The notes beneath the pieces are model-generated. The model made no database searches. It was not told where the DNA came from and was given only the letters and a program-made list of their open reading frames with translations. Positions 34,861-47,760 of a stretch of DNA of 64,000 nucleotides are shown here, piece by piece. How positions within the stretch are numbered: the first letter of the stretch is position 1; each line of letters begins with the position of its first letter. A program made the translations under genes and the position numbers. The stretch is taken from the NCBI RefSeq assembly GCF_040712315.1, contig NC_134016.1, forward strand, positions 6,064,782-6,128,781, given 5' to 3'. Origin of the DNA: Castanea sativa (Eukaryota; Streptophyta; Magnoliopsida; Fagales; Fagaceae).

Positions 34861-35785
34861 AAACATCTTACCTCTTAAAAGCTAATTGTGTGAGCAAAAG
34901 TAGTAAGATAAAATCTGCCAACTTCTCTATTTACTTTTTGCCCAACACGCACATAAAAGCACTAAAACTATCTTTTCAAGCCGAGCATAAAAGCAATGAA
35001 AAGACTATAAAAACATCACAAATTTTTAGCCCATCCATATCTTTGGGGGTAAAATAGTAATTATAACACATCATTAGGCTTAAAAGTTGTATTGAAATTA
35101 TCGAAAAGACAAAACTACCTTACAATTTTTTAACCCATACATACCATAAGGGGTAACAAACTAACAACATAATTACTGCTCCATTATACCACAAACAAAC
35201 TTTAAAAAAAGAAGTCCTTTTTCTATATACTAAGATGTTAGTTATAGCCTTATAGGTATTAGTTTAAGAAGGATGCATGTATCTAGTTAGGTACGTAGCA
35301 TATGGGCCATAGTATAGTATAGAAGCAGGAATAGTGACATTTGAGAATTGAAATGTGGAAATTTTTCGGTATGGTTGCATGACTTTTTCGGTATGAGAGA
35401 GAGTAATAGAAGGCCACGACTTTATGGAAAAACTTTGAAAGAGGCATTATTTGAGGTTGATGAACTAAAAATCTCTTGGTGATAGTCTTAGGACTCATTG
35501 GCTATGCATGGCTTTCTTTTTTTAATCTTAACTATAATGTGGTTATTTATAATTAACTTTTATAATTATTTCAAAATTCGAATTAAATCAATTAATTAAT
35601 AAAATTAGGAGAGGAATCATTTGTTGCTGTTAAATTTTGAGGAATTTAAATGTGTAAATGTTGCATTTTATTTATATCATGTAAAATCATTTATCCCCCC
35701 TTATCCTTGCTAGTTTTCTCCAAGAAAGGGTAGAGGAGGATTTTTGAATCCTAAATATCTCCATTGGAAATATTAGATATTGAGT

Positions 35786-35960
35786 AATAATGTTTTTGAA
35801 GTGAGTCTTGTTGAATAATTTATAAAAGAATGCATATGAAATATAAACTAACTTAAATAGTACTCAATAACATAGTGGATGGTGGTTTCTAAAATAGTTT
35901 CACATTAATTTATGGTGCAATGCATATAAAAATTTAACTTAATATGATTTTTCCCTCTTG

Positions 35961-36005
<45 letters not shown>

Positions 36006-37130
36006 TGTCTAAGCATGAAATTTATAATTATGGTAGTTATAGGCATTTATTAAGTCTCTGCACCACCAGGGATGTTTTTCTGAAAGGAGTTTAATAGCTT
36101 TCTGGATGAAAAGAGTTTAGGTTTGGCAAGTAGTCAAGACTCCAAAGCTAGAAAGTTGGACTAATTAGGAGTCAAAGCAGGTATGCTTGACCTTGCGAAA
36201 TCGGATCACTTCCTTAATTTGGAAGCGCAAATCATGGTGGAAGATTTATCTTGTTTAATTTATAGAAAAAACCGCTTACACTGGCTAAATGTGTTGTGAT
36301 TTTGCCATATACTTAAGCCTCTTAAGCAGACTTAGTTTAATGCTAGTGCTAAACAAATCATTCATTCAATTCATTTATTAAAAAAAATAATAAAGAAATA
36401 TTAAAAAGAAGATAAAGTTAGCTATATTTTGGTCCAAGGAAGTTTGCAGGAGTTATCTGCATGAAGGCAATAAGAAACCATCAAAGCAAAAGTCGTTAAA
36501 TTAATTGATCCAGTTTTGGTTATGGCGGAAGATTTATCTAGTTTAATTAAAAAAAAAAAAAAAAAACTGCGTACACTGGCTAAGTGTGGTGTGATTTTGC
36601 CATACACTTAAGCCTTAAGCCTACTTAGCTTAATGCTAGTGCTAAACAAATCATTCATTAAGAAATATATTTCAAAAAAGAAGATAAATTCATCTAGTAA
36701 AAGAAATAGTCTCATCGTTCTCATTTAATTTTTTATACGGCTTGCTTAATTGTTCATGAATGTTTAGGGAACTTGATTAATTAAGGTACAAGCAAGGCCA
36801 ACTAACTTGGCGGCCGGGCTAGTGACTAGAGTAGACGAAAACATTAAATATGTACTATACTGAAAACTTTTCAACACTTTAAGGAGTAGGATAGCCTGTT
36901 CAGAACAGGTAATAATGTGTAATTTGTTTCCAGAGTTTAGCATTTGGTTTAAAAAATGAACATGTAAATTACCAATCTTTTGCTGAACCAGTAACCCTTT
37001 ACTCTTGGAAGAATGCAATTTGGAAATTTTGGTTGCAAAATTTTCCACATTTAAAGTCTAATATTACTTGGATAATGATTAGAATTTTGGTATAACAGTC
37101 ATAGGCAGCCTCTACAAAGAACAGAAAAAA
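35786..37130 (+). repeat. Upstream duplicated block of chitinase B
   Basis: Collinear with the gene A upstream block. It contains a long (TTA)n tract (about 35962-36005), the CTGCACCACCAGGGATG segment and the internal TGGCTAA-type duplication. No gene. Confidence 0.75.
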
Positions 37131-37178
37131 TGCACGATTCCTTATTCAAGAACGGCACAATGACCGGTACTTGTCCTG

Positions 37179-37302
37179 TTGACAAAGTCAAATTTGAACA
37201 GCAAGATCCATACTGTATACGCCATCTTGAAACCGCCATTATCAAATTGAAAGTAAGAACTCCATCCATAGAGTTTTTGCACCACATATTGCACTATAAA
37301 TA
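37179..37302 (+). promoter_or_regulatory. Core promoter of chitinase B with inverted W-box pair
   Basis: TTGACAAAGTCAA (37179-37191) is an inverted pair of W-box cores, the WRKY binding site common in defence promoters. TATAAATA is at 37295-37302, 80 bp before the ATG. Confidence 0.7.
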
Positions 37303-37374
37303 TCAAATGCTCAATCTTGTTTTTCATCACACATTATCTTTTTCATTCTTTATCTACATACAAAACTTCCCAAG

Positions 37375-38887
37375 ATGGTTGCACTTAGTGTGAAAAAGAA
37401 TCTACTAATCCTTGTTCTAGTCGGAGTCCTAGCCGGATTTGTGCCTGGATATGTGAAGGGTCAAAATTGCGGTTGTGCAGCAAACCTATGTTGCAGCCAA
37501 TTCGGCTATTGTGGCACCGGCAATGACTACTGTGGCCAAGGCTGCAGAGAAGGTCCTTGTACTTCGGGATCACCTACTACACCTACTACTAATGGTGGTT
37601 CTGTAGCTGATATTGTGACCCAAGATTTCTTTAATGGGATAATTAATCAGGCTGATGCAAGTTGTGCAGGGAAGAACTTCTACACAAGAGCAGGTTTTCT
37701 TGATGCCCTCAATTCGTATAATCAATTTGGAAATCTTGGTTCTGCAGATGATTCCAAGCGTGAAATTGCAGCTTTCTTTGCTCATGTTACTCATGAGACT
37801 GGACGTAAGATATTTCTCTATCCTAATATATATTTTAATTAGTTTTTTACATATCATATGCATGCTGACATACAATAAGGTGCATGCCACAAAACACCCG
37901 TAATATCCAATTTATTTAATTTCATATTAAGTAACTAATTGCTATATCTAATCTATAATAATAATTACAATAATATTCTGTTGGTTATTTTTTTTATTAT
38001 AATTTTGTTATAAGTTAGATAATAATTAATTTGCATTTAGGTTATTTTGGAATTGCATTATATATAGTATACACCAAAATCCATGTAGATGAGTGGCATT
38101 TAAAAAAAAAAAAAAATTCTTTTATAAGAATAATTATGGTTCAAATCATCATTCAATACATTTTATAATTAATTAATTAAAAAATATATTATATAATACA
38201 TAACACGCAATTGAATATATTTTCATATATATAGATCGCTATTGATAATTTCTGATTTTTCATATTATACTTGTAAAGGTTAATATCTTTTAATTTTAGA
38301 GCTAATTTTCATAAAGTTATAACAAAAGAATTAGAGGGCACGTCTATATCTTCTACTTTGTTTTTTACCATGCAACTTTTCCTTATAGTCAGACTTATAT
38401 GATCATAGACATACAGATTTGTGCATTCTAGTAAGAGATTTTTGAAAGGTACTACAAAATTAATGTTTATCTTTGGGCAGATTTTTGCTACATAGAGGAG
38501 ATCAATGGTGCCTCGCAAGACTACTGTGACGAGACCAACACACAGTATCCATGCAACTCTAACAAAAAATACTTTGGTCGTGGACCACTTCAGCTAACAT
38601 GGAATTACAATTACGGGGCAGCTGGAACTAGCATTGGAATTGACTTATTAAACTCTCCTGAAACTGTTGCTACAGACGTGACTGTTTCTTTTAAGACTGC
38701 CTTGTGGTTTTGGATGACCAATGTTCGTCCAGTTGTAAGCCAAGGTTTTGGTGCAACCATTCGAGCCATCAATGGTGCCATTGAATGCAATGGTGGAAAC
38801 TCCGGTGCTGTCCAAGCACGTGTCCAGTACTACACTCAATATTGTAACCAACTTGGTGTTGCTCCAGGCGATAATCTCACTTGCTAG
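37375..38887 (+). CDS. Class IV GH19 chitinase B, secreted, with CBM18
   Basis: Exons 37375-37804 and 38481-38887 with a 676-bp GT-AG intron encode 278 residues. Residues 1-29 are the signal peptide; 31-62 the hevein-like CBM18 with eight cysteines (32, 34, 39, 40, 46, 53, 57, 62) and binding-site residues S41, F43, Y45 and Y52; then a short Thr/Pro/Gly hinge ([13 protein letters not shown]). The GH19 domain follows, with THETGH, catalytic Glu pair E141 and E150, and [17 protein letters not shown]. The shorter loops relative to class I and the EP3-like sequence place it in class IV. It cleaves chitin in the apoplast and releases elicitor oligomers. No C-terminal vacuolar extension is seen (ends DNLTC). 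It is almost identical to gene A apart from the domain A lacks. Confidence 0.95.
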
Positions 38888-38889
38888 GA

Positions 38890-39655
38890 GCCTAGGAGCA
38901 CCATTTGTGTTCTTTTATCTTTTAAGTACCTATGCTTGTTTAGATTTGATATATGGATTTGATGGAAATAATTAATGCCAACTAGCCTTGTTGGTAAAAT
39001 TGGGATCAAGTTTCCCTTGCACCCTACTCCTAAGAAGAGAATTATCTCTCATTGTATAGCCCATAGTTTCAATGGGCATATAAATAAAGAAAATAAAGAG
39101 GATTATAATTTATTTTCACCATTATTTTTGTTGTTGAAATGACTAGAAATAGTTACATAATGTATAGAGCTGCTGTCCCAACAGTTTTATACCCACGCTC
39201 TCCTGCTCCTCCTGGAAAGATATACTAACTAATTGGTCGGTCATTTCCACTACTCGGTGTTAATTAGCTTCTCTATGGCCATGAATTTTGCCTCCCTGAA
39301 AAATTTGGTTTTCTTTAAAGATTATTTATGGACATTATCTCGTACAAATGGACTACCGCATGTGCTGGCATTGACCAAGGTACAGTAATCAACCTACTGG
39401 GCAAGTACTAATTAATTAAAGTATTTATCAAATTTTCTCTGAGACACGCCATTAGAGCATTAAAATTCAAAATTGTAAAAAATATACTATTTTATCATCT
39501 AAAAAGTTATTTTATTTATTATATTATATCATTTTATAATACATTTAACATTCTAGATTTTATTTTTATAATACGACCCATTAAAATAACTTCAAAAAAA
39601 AAAAAAAAAGTCCCACAACCAATCTCTACTGCAACAACTAGAAAAACACGGCCAT
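38890..39655 (+). other. 3' flank of chitinase B
   Basis: Holds the presumed 3' UTR (GGAAATAATTAATGCCAACTA, then AATAAAGAAAATAAAG near 39083). The MLO relic block found after A and C is missing here. A short homologous piece (AGTACTAATTAATTAAAGT and GAGACACGCCATTA, about 39404-39452) matches the far end of that block, so a deletion or replacement removed the relic. An A run (39595-39609) and AT-rich sequence complete the stretch. Confidence 0.5.
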
Positions 39656-39659
39656 CACC

Positions 39660-39965
39660 CCATTGTAAACCCAATGACAAATAATGTTATTTGGTTTTAA
39701 CAAATCAAGGATATCAACTTATGCTAAATGTAATATGTATGTTACGGCAACATTATCTCTCAAACTCAAGATAAAACTTGAAGATGCATTGAAATTGAAA
39801 TCCAAGCTCGTGAATATGTGACCATGAGTGACTAGATTATTTGTAAAATAGGCTAGCCACAATGTAGAATAACTTGTGCAAAATGCTAGAGATGACAGCA
39901 AATAGTGATGACGATGGCTACAAGGCCTACAAAAGGGCGCACTAATGGCCAAATGGATAGGGTAT
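39660..39965. repeat. Segment shared with 48250-48540
   Basis: The stretch with ATTTGGTTTTAACAAATCAAGGATATC, TGTGACCATGAGTGACTAG and CTACAAAAGGGCGCAC recurs at 48250-48540 with moderate divergence. It follows unit B here and unit C there, so it belongs to the duplicated unit. I do not recognise its origin. Confidence 0.65.
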
Positions 39966-40149
39966 TGCACCTGATGCAATTGCTTTTAGTGGCTGAGATT
40001 GATAGTTGCAAAAAGTAATTTTCAATCTCAACTATTGATTAAAAAAAGTTAAAAAAAAAAAAAAAACTTTATGAGAAGTAAAAAGTAAAAGTTGAAAAAG
40101 TAAAAAGTAAAAAAAAAATTGTGAGACAAATGAAGTGAATTACACCTGG

Positions 40150-40401
40150 TGCAGATTGCAGGATGAACAAGGCCACGACTATATGGAAAACATTTGTAAG
40201 AAGCATTATTTTTGGGTTGATGAGGCTACGCGTGGCCTCCTCTTTTTTTTTTTTTTTTTATAATTTAACTATAATGTGCTTATTTATATTTAAATGTTAT
40301 AATTTTTTCGAAATTTGTATTAAATCAATTAATTGATAAAAAAATTTATTATGAGAGGACTCATTTTTTGTTTAAGATTTAGAATTTTGAGGAATCTAAA
40401 G

Positions 40402-40434
<33 letters not shown>

Positions 40435-42720
40435 TATATATGATGTTGCATTATATTTAATTGTTTATATCATGTAAAAAATCATTTATCCCCCATATCT
40501 TTTAGATTGCTCCAAGAAATAATAGAGTGAGATTTGAATCTTGGATTTATTTAGACTCTCTACTATAAATATCATGAGATGCCAATTAATTAAGTTACAA
40601 AGTTCTTGAGATGAGTCTTGTTAAATAATTTTCAAAAGAACGCATACGAATATAAACTTAAATAGTACTCAATAACATAATGGATGGTGGTTCTTCACAA
40701 TGTTTTCCATGACACTAATTTAAAATTAGTCAATAGTCCATGCAATGAATAGAAGAATTTAACTTAATATGATTAATTTACTCTCTTTTCTTTTTGTCTA
40801 AGTATGAAAATTTTTTATTATGGTAGCTAATGATGTTGAAATTGTCAGTTGAGTAGATTCATCTAGATGGGTTAGCACGGACTTTGTCTTTATACTTGCA
40901 AAGACAACAATAGAATCCTTCTCCCTAAGTGGTCATTGATGTGGTGCCGGCCGCGAAGTCTCCAATTGTAAATTTAGTAATGAGAAATTGCAAAATAGGT
41001 TTGTAAGAACTAGATTGGACAGAGTATTCTTGTGAGTATGTGTGTATGTACCTTCTTTGGCTCTTAGGTGTGCCTTATATACATTCTCATTCTTTCTAGC
41101 CATTGTACCCTATTCATGGTGGTGTAATTGCTTCTTTTGTAACGTCTCTGGGCTCATTTAATGTGGGTTTTGATAGGTCTCCAACGGTCTTCTTAGCTGA
41201 TTGGTAACCGTTCGAGGCATTGAATACTCCTCTTTATGGTGCTCCTACCATTGTCCATACAATGAGGGATGGACGATGGTATTTGATGGGTTCGTTTGGA
41301 CTGAGATTTTATTGGTCCTATTAGTAGCTATAGACGTTTATTATGTATTTGTTTATACATGAAACCATATATTTTAGCAAAGACCTTGAAAGTAATGTGA
41401 CATTATATCATAAGGCCAATCAGAAGTCAATCTGCTTTGGATTTATATAGATCGTTATAGATATTAGATAGTATTAAAGTTCGGCAGGATAGAGACAAAT
41501 TATTATTATTATTTTTTTTTTTTGCATTGCTAATCAAACAAAATTGCTACTTTCACTAGTAATTTTTTAGATTAAAAGAGGTTTGATTTGGCAAGTTATC
41601 AAGACTCCAAAGCTAGAAAGTTGGACAAATTGGGAGTCAAAGCAGATATGCTTGACCTTGGGAAATCGGACCACTTCCTTAATTAACTTGGGAGCGCAAA
41701 TCATGGCTGTGTCAGTGACGACTTGTTTCCCATAATACATTGTTTTGGTCCAAGGAAGCTTGCAGGAGTTATCTGCATGAAGGCATTAAGAAACCATCAA
41801 AGCAAAAGTCGTTAAATTAATTGATCCAGTTCAACTTAATAAAGACTACTATAATTTTAACAACTTGATATTGGTAATACGACTAAGTCAAAGATAATAA
41901 TTAATCTCAATTTTGGTTATGGTGCCGGAAGAGTTATCTTAGTTTAATTTATAGAAAAAACCAAGTACACTGGTCGGCTATGCATGGTGTGATTTTTCCA
42001 TACACTTAAGCCTTGAGCATACTTAGTTTAATGCTAGTGCTAAACGAATCATTCATTTATTAAACAAAATAATAAAGAAATATTCAAAAAGAAGATAATA
42101 TCAACCAGTGAAATAAATACTCTCATGGACTGTGTTCATTTAATGTGTTATTTTGCCTTGCTCTCTCTTTCTCTCTTTCATTTTTTATTTTATTTTTTAA
42201 TGGAGAATGTTAAAGCTGCTACAAAATTTACTATATAACTTTTATAAATTGCAATGACAATGAATGTAATTAATGAATTTAAAAAATGTAATAAAAATAT
42301 AATAAATGAATGCCAGAATTACATTTTTTGTGATAGAAAATTTTAAAAGTTGTAGTATTTTTATTATCACTTTTTCTTTATATAGTGTGCTTAATTGTTC
42401 AAGTATGCCAAGCTTCCATGCGAGAGTAAATGATGAAAAGCTTATGTAATGCACTATAATGAAAAATTTGTAAATCCCTAAAGGACCGGGTTGGATAACT
42501 TGTTTAAACCATGTTTTATATATAGTTTGTTTCCATAGTTTAGCCACTGTTTGCAAAAATGCACGTGCAACTTACCATTGCTTTGCTGAATATGTAACCA
42601 CTCTTGGAAGAATGCAATATCGAAATTTTGATTTCAAAATTTTCCACATTAGTCTGATATTGCTACTTGAATAATGATTATAATTTAGGTACCAACTGTT
42701 ATAAGCAGCCTCTACAAGAG
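40150..42720 (+). repeat. Upstream duplicated block of chitinase C, with insertion
   Basis: 40150-40830 carries the GGCCACGACT and 330-bp flank repeat portions, and 41570-42720 carries the GGTTTGGCAAGTTATCAAGACTCC and CAGTTCAACTTAATAAAG portions, both collinear with the A and B upstream blocks. The stretch about 40835-41566 has no counterpart there. It starts TGATGTTGAAATTG and contains promoter-like and poly-T sequence, so it is probably an inserted LTR-type element, unresolved. No copy of the GCC/CGCG module is found upstream of C. Confidence 0.65.
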
Positions 42721-42779
42721 CAGAACAAATGCACAAATACCTTATTCAAAGAACGGAACAATGACCGGTACTTGTCCTC

Positions 42780-42890
42780 TTGACAAAGTCAAATTCTAAC
42801 AACAAGACCAATAACGTATACGCCATCTTGAAATCACCATTACTATCAAATTGGTAGTGAAACTCCCATAGGGTTTTTGCACTATAAATA
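42780..42890 (+). promoter_or_regulatory. Core promoter of chitinase C with inverted W-box pair
   Basis: TTGACAAAGTCAA at 42780-42792 and TATAAATA at 42883-42890, 78 bp before the ATG, match gene B. Confidence 0.7.
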
Positions 42891-42960
42891 TCAAATACTT
42901 AACCCGGTTATTCATCACACAATTATCTTCTTCAGTCTTGTTCACATACAGCTTCCCAAA

Positions 42961-44498
42961 ATGGTTGCACTTAGTTTGAAAAAGAATTTACTAACCCTTG
43001 TTCTAGTGGGAATCCTAGCCGGATTTGTGCCTGGATATGTGAAGGGTCAAAATTGTGGTTGTGCAGCAAACCTATGTTGCAGCCAATTCGGCTTTTGTGG
43101 CACCGGCAATGCCTACTGTGGCCCGGGTTGCAAAGAAGGTCCTTGTACTTCTGGATCACCTACTACACCAAGTACAAATGGTGGTTCAGTTGCTAATATC
43201 GTGACTCAAGATTTCTTTAATAGGATAATTAATCAGGCAGCTGCAAGCTGTGCAGGGAAGAACTTCTACACAAGAGCAGCTTTTCTTGATGCTCTCAATT
43301 CTTTCAATCAATTTGGAAATCTTGGTTCTTCAGATGACTCCAAGCGTGAAATCGCAGCTTTCTTTGCTCATGTTACTCATGAGACTGGACGTAAGATATT
43401 ACTCCATCCTAACATATATTAATTAATTTACTACATATCATACTCATGTTGAAATACAATAAGAGACGCATGCACCAAAACACTCATAATATCCAATTTA
43501 GTTGATGTCATATTTTAAGTAATTAATTTCTATCTCTAATCTAAAATAATAATAATAATAATAATAATAATATTCCATTAGTTATGTTTTTATAATATTG
43601 TTATAAATTAGATAATAATTATTTTGCATTTAGTTTATTTTTGAATTGCATAATATATAGTATAAACCAAAATGCTTGCAGATTAGTGGTATTGTATGGT
43701 TTCTTTTTTAAGAATATTTATGGTTCAAATCATCATTCTCTATATGTTGTAATAACTTAATTAAAAAAATATAATATATAACACACGATTGAATATGTTG
43801 TCATATAGATCACTATTGATTATTTTTGCTTTATCAAGTTATACTTTTAAAGGTTAACTTATTTTTACTTTTTAGATCTAATTTTCACATGGTGATAACT
43901 AAAAATTTAAGTGGTACGTCTATCTTCTATTGTTTATATTTTTTAACTAAGCAACTTTTCCCTATAGTCAGACACATATGATCATAAACATACAGATTTG
44001 TGCGTTCTAATAAGTGATTTGATAATTCATAGTTTAAAGAAAAAGTTTACATGAAAGGTGAAGCACAATTAATACGTTCATCTTTGGGCAGATTTTTGCT
44101 ACATAGAAGAGGTTAACGGTGCATCACAGGACTATTGTGACAAGACCAACACACAGTATCCATGCAACCCTAACAAAAAATACTTTGGCCGTGGACCACT
44201 TCAGCTAACATGGAATTACAATTACGGTGCCGCTGGAACTAGCATTAAAATCGACTTGTTAAACTCTCCTGAAACTGTTGCAACAGATGTGGCTGTTTCT
44301 TTTAAGACTGCCTTGTGGTTTTGGATGACCAATGTTCGTCCAGTCGTAAGCCAAGGTTTTGGTGCTACCATTCGAGCCATTAATGGTGCCATTGAATGCA
44401 ATGGTGGAAACCCTAGTACTGTCCAAGCCCGCATCCAGTACTACACTCAATATTGTAACCAACTTGGTGTTGCCCCAGGCGATAATCTCACTTGCTAG
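42961..44498 (+). CDS. Class IV GH19 chitinase C, secreted, with CBM18
   Basis: Exons 42961-43390 and 44092-44498 with a 701-bp GT-AG intron encode 278 residues. Signal peptide 1-29; eight-cysteine CBM18 31-62 (binding positions S41, F43, F45, Y52); hinge ending [10 protein letters not shown]19 domain with THETGH, E141 and E150, and [17 protein letters not shown]. An in-frame ATG at 42877 would add 28 residues, but it lies just before the TATA box, and alignment with A, B and D fixes the start at MVALSLKK. C differs from A and B at scattered positions (for example N-I-V for D-I-V after the hinge, [15 protein letters not shown]), so it split off earlier. Role as for B: extracellular chitin hydrolysis. 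Confidence 0.95.
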
Positions 44499-45656
44499 GA
44501 GCACCATTTGTTTACTCGTCTATACCAATGCTTGTTTTGATTTGATGTTTAGAGTAGAAGGAAATAAATGATGCCAACTAGCCTTGTTGGTAAAATTGGG
44601 ATCAAGTTTCACTTGCACCCAGCTCCTTAGGAGAGAACTACTCTCTCATTGTATGGCCCATATAATTTCAATGGGCACTTTAATAATAAAGAAAATAAAG
44701 AATGCTATATATATATATTTTCTTCCTTTACAACTCGGTGTGAGTCTTTTTGTTTTGCAATAATTTTAGAAACACCCATTCTGTCATTATTATATTTTTG
44801 CGAGTCATTGTCAATACTAGATTTTTTGTTGAAATACATTTTCAAGACGACAATTTATCTTTTACGACAAACCCCGGACAACTCCATCATAAAAACGGTC
44901 ATCTAAATTAGAGACACATTAATATTCTTAGATATAGAATAATTAAAATATAAATTATGAAAATAATCCTCATAAAATTTTATCCATCAAAGTATAAGCA
45001 ATAATCCATAATTTTTTAAAACTAATAAGCACATAATCCAATAAACATTTGAAAATTAAAAGGTCTATTATTATTCACCAAGCTTGAAAATTTAATTTGT
45101 GGAAGATCAATTATCATCTGCATGAATGTCCTCCACCTGAGAGTTACTTTCATTTTGAAGATCATCTTTTATGTCATTGTTCACATTGTAATCTCCTCCT
45201 CCAACATTGGCCTAAAATATTTGAGATAAAATGAATAAATATAACAACAAAGAACCAACTAAAAAATGTATTCATTTAACAACATCAACAACAATCACCA
45301 TGTTAAATAATAATAATAATAGTCATTAACATCAAAATACTACTATGCAAACACAAAAGAAATGCATCAATAATAAATCCTTACACCGCCAAAAACCTTA
45401 TAGTTCTCTTTTGAAGGAGAACTTCAAAGAATACATTCAACTCTATATGTAACCTAGTGGGCAGAAAGAAATAGACAAATAATTGAAACAGAAAAGAAAA
45501 TGTTGTTATAGTAGCGGGGGAGCATTTGTGTTGTTTATCAAGTAACATGTGGTATGGATGAATACGTTATGGAAAAACGAGTAAAAAGGAAGCACAAAGT
45601 GCAGGCATCATGTTCATGTATGAATCTGCATTTCTTTTTCGTATGAACTGTGAAGT

Positions 45657-45658
<2 letters not shown>

Positions 45659-45693
<35 letters not shown>
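45659..45693 (+). repeat. (GA)n microsatellite
   Basis: About 17 GA units. The paralogous site in unit A (about 19397) has only about five, so the tract expanded or contracted after duplication. Confidence 0.9.
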
Positions 45694-45699
<6 letters not shown>

Positions 45700-46097
45700 T
45701 GACAGACGGGAAAGTTGGAAACAGATCCTCCCAATGATAATTGACAATAATTTCTTTGCGTTTCCATTCAAGTGTCCACTTTCCTTATTTTTATATTGAA
45801 ACAAACGCCAAGATTTATACATTAATGAATGAATGAATGATAAATTGAATGAAATGAATATGGATCGCGTTGGTGAAATTCATGGACCATGGTTACTCGT
45901 TAGGAGTAGGGTGGGTGTATGCATATGTGTAACCCAGTTTTTCATTTGTTTGGAGTTGAAGTTGCACTGATTAGCGGTCGGTTCGGTCAGCTTGCTTAAG
46001 CTTTAGGGCCAAACCCCATAAATTTTCACATTTAATTTTATTTTTGGCCCATAAGGTTTGTCTAAAATTAGATTTAGGTAGAGATAGAGGCATAGAC

Positions 46098-46584
46098 ATG
46101 GCAGAAGAAGGTCCAACTTTGGAGTACACCCCAACGTGGGTTGCTGTTGTTATCCTCGCCATTTCTCTCACCGACGAACGTGTCCTTCACTACACTGGCA
46201 ACGCATGTCATCATCTCAATCTCACGCTATTCTTTTTTGCAACCATCATTTCAATTTTCTTAGTGTGAGTTTGGCCTGAAATTAAAACGCCAGCTTATTT
46301 TACTATTTAACTTGTTTTTGTTATTATTTATGAGTTCTATTGCACTTTTTAGTACATTCATAGGTCCTACTGTACTATTTCAGCTAACTTTTATCTTTAT
46401 CTGCAATACCTTCAGTAGAAAGTTTTCAGTTTCAGCAAAATAAGTGAATCTCAAACAGACCCTTAGTCTAAGACTACTTTGGTAAATTGATCATCATTAT
46501 TCATATAATGACTCTCTCTTTTGCAGTATCTCAAGAAAAAGAACCAGAAGCTCTCTTTCAAGCCTTATAGAAGATCAAAGAAAG
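46098..46584 (+). pseudogene. MLO-like gene relic, copy C (first two exons)
   Basis: Exon 1 (46098-46200) reads MAEEGPTLEYTPTWVAVV, then an ISLTDERVLHYTG segment: the TPTW motif and the start of the first membrane helix of MLO proteins, with a few residues lost compared with normal MLO. The donor GT is gone (AACGCATGTC). Exon 2 (from 46527, after TTTTGCAG) starts YLKKKNQK, then runs into a frameshift and TAG shared with copy A. The later MLO exons are absent. A MITE-like insertion sits in the intron. Confidence 0.8.
46265..46461. mobile_element. MITE-like insertion in MLO relic intron
   Basis: The 197-bp segment starts GTGAGTTTGG and ends CAAACAGACC. It is absent from the paralogous site in unit A (TTCCTTAGTCTAAG). 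CTTAGT is duplicated on both sides (46259-46264 and 46462-46467). The imperfect inverted ends and the empty paralogue support transposition; the superfamily is unclear. Confidence 0.6.
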
Positions 46585-47147
46585 CCACTACTCTCAACTC
46601 TCTTTCTCTCTATTACATTTATATATTCATACATGTAGAGTTGGATAATTTAACCTAGTGGCCAGGTTTTTTTTTTTTTTTTGAGAAACAAAAACACACA
46701 TGCAAGGGAGAGGAAAAGTTCTAACGCAAAGACACATCACAACTCTACTCAAAAGCCTTGATAACTTTTAAGGTAAGCCAAGTACTAATTGATTAAAGTC
46801 ATTACCAAAATTTCTCTAGGACACGCCATTACATGGCTATAGTGCTATTACATAAAGGGTTTTATAAAATAAGTTCTATCAATTTGTCTACTACCTCATA
46901 CATGGACAATTAATAAAAATATTCTAAATTGTGTATTGTGGTGGACTTGTGTAAAAGTAGTGGGCAATTTAAGAGAAGTTGTGAAATTATTGTGAATCTT
47001 TGGTATGACCCTATTGTAATTCATCACATAATTTAAAAGAAATCTTCCAAAGGTTTGGACGTACCAAATGAAATCACCATATAAGAACTATAGAAAAATA
47101 AATAAAGTAAAAAATAAAAATAAATAAATTAAATGAATCAAAGTGTA

Positions 47148-47760
<613 letters not shown>

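Larger units (their letters stand above)
33654..35785 (+). repeat. Tandem segment beta
   Basis: About 2.1 kb, collinear with alpha (21191-22644 plus 32242-32950). It lacks the LTR retrotransposon and the hAT element, so it shows the uninterrupted structure. It leads directly into the gene B upstream block. No protein gene. Confidence 0.85.
44820..47060 (+). repeat. Downstream duplicated block of unit C
   Basis: Collinear with 18540-20420 after gene A. Copy-specific features are the long (GA)n at 45659-45693, a 197-bp MITE-like insertion (46265-46461) and a poly-T stretch (46667-46682). It carries the second MLO relic. Confidence 0.8.

Noticed and set aside
42877..42960. Upstream in-frame ATG for chitinase C
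   Set aside because: It lies just ahead of the TATA box and is not shared as a protein start by A, B or D; the start at 42961 matches all four genes and begins the signal peptide.
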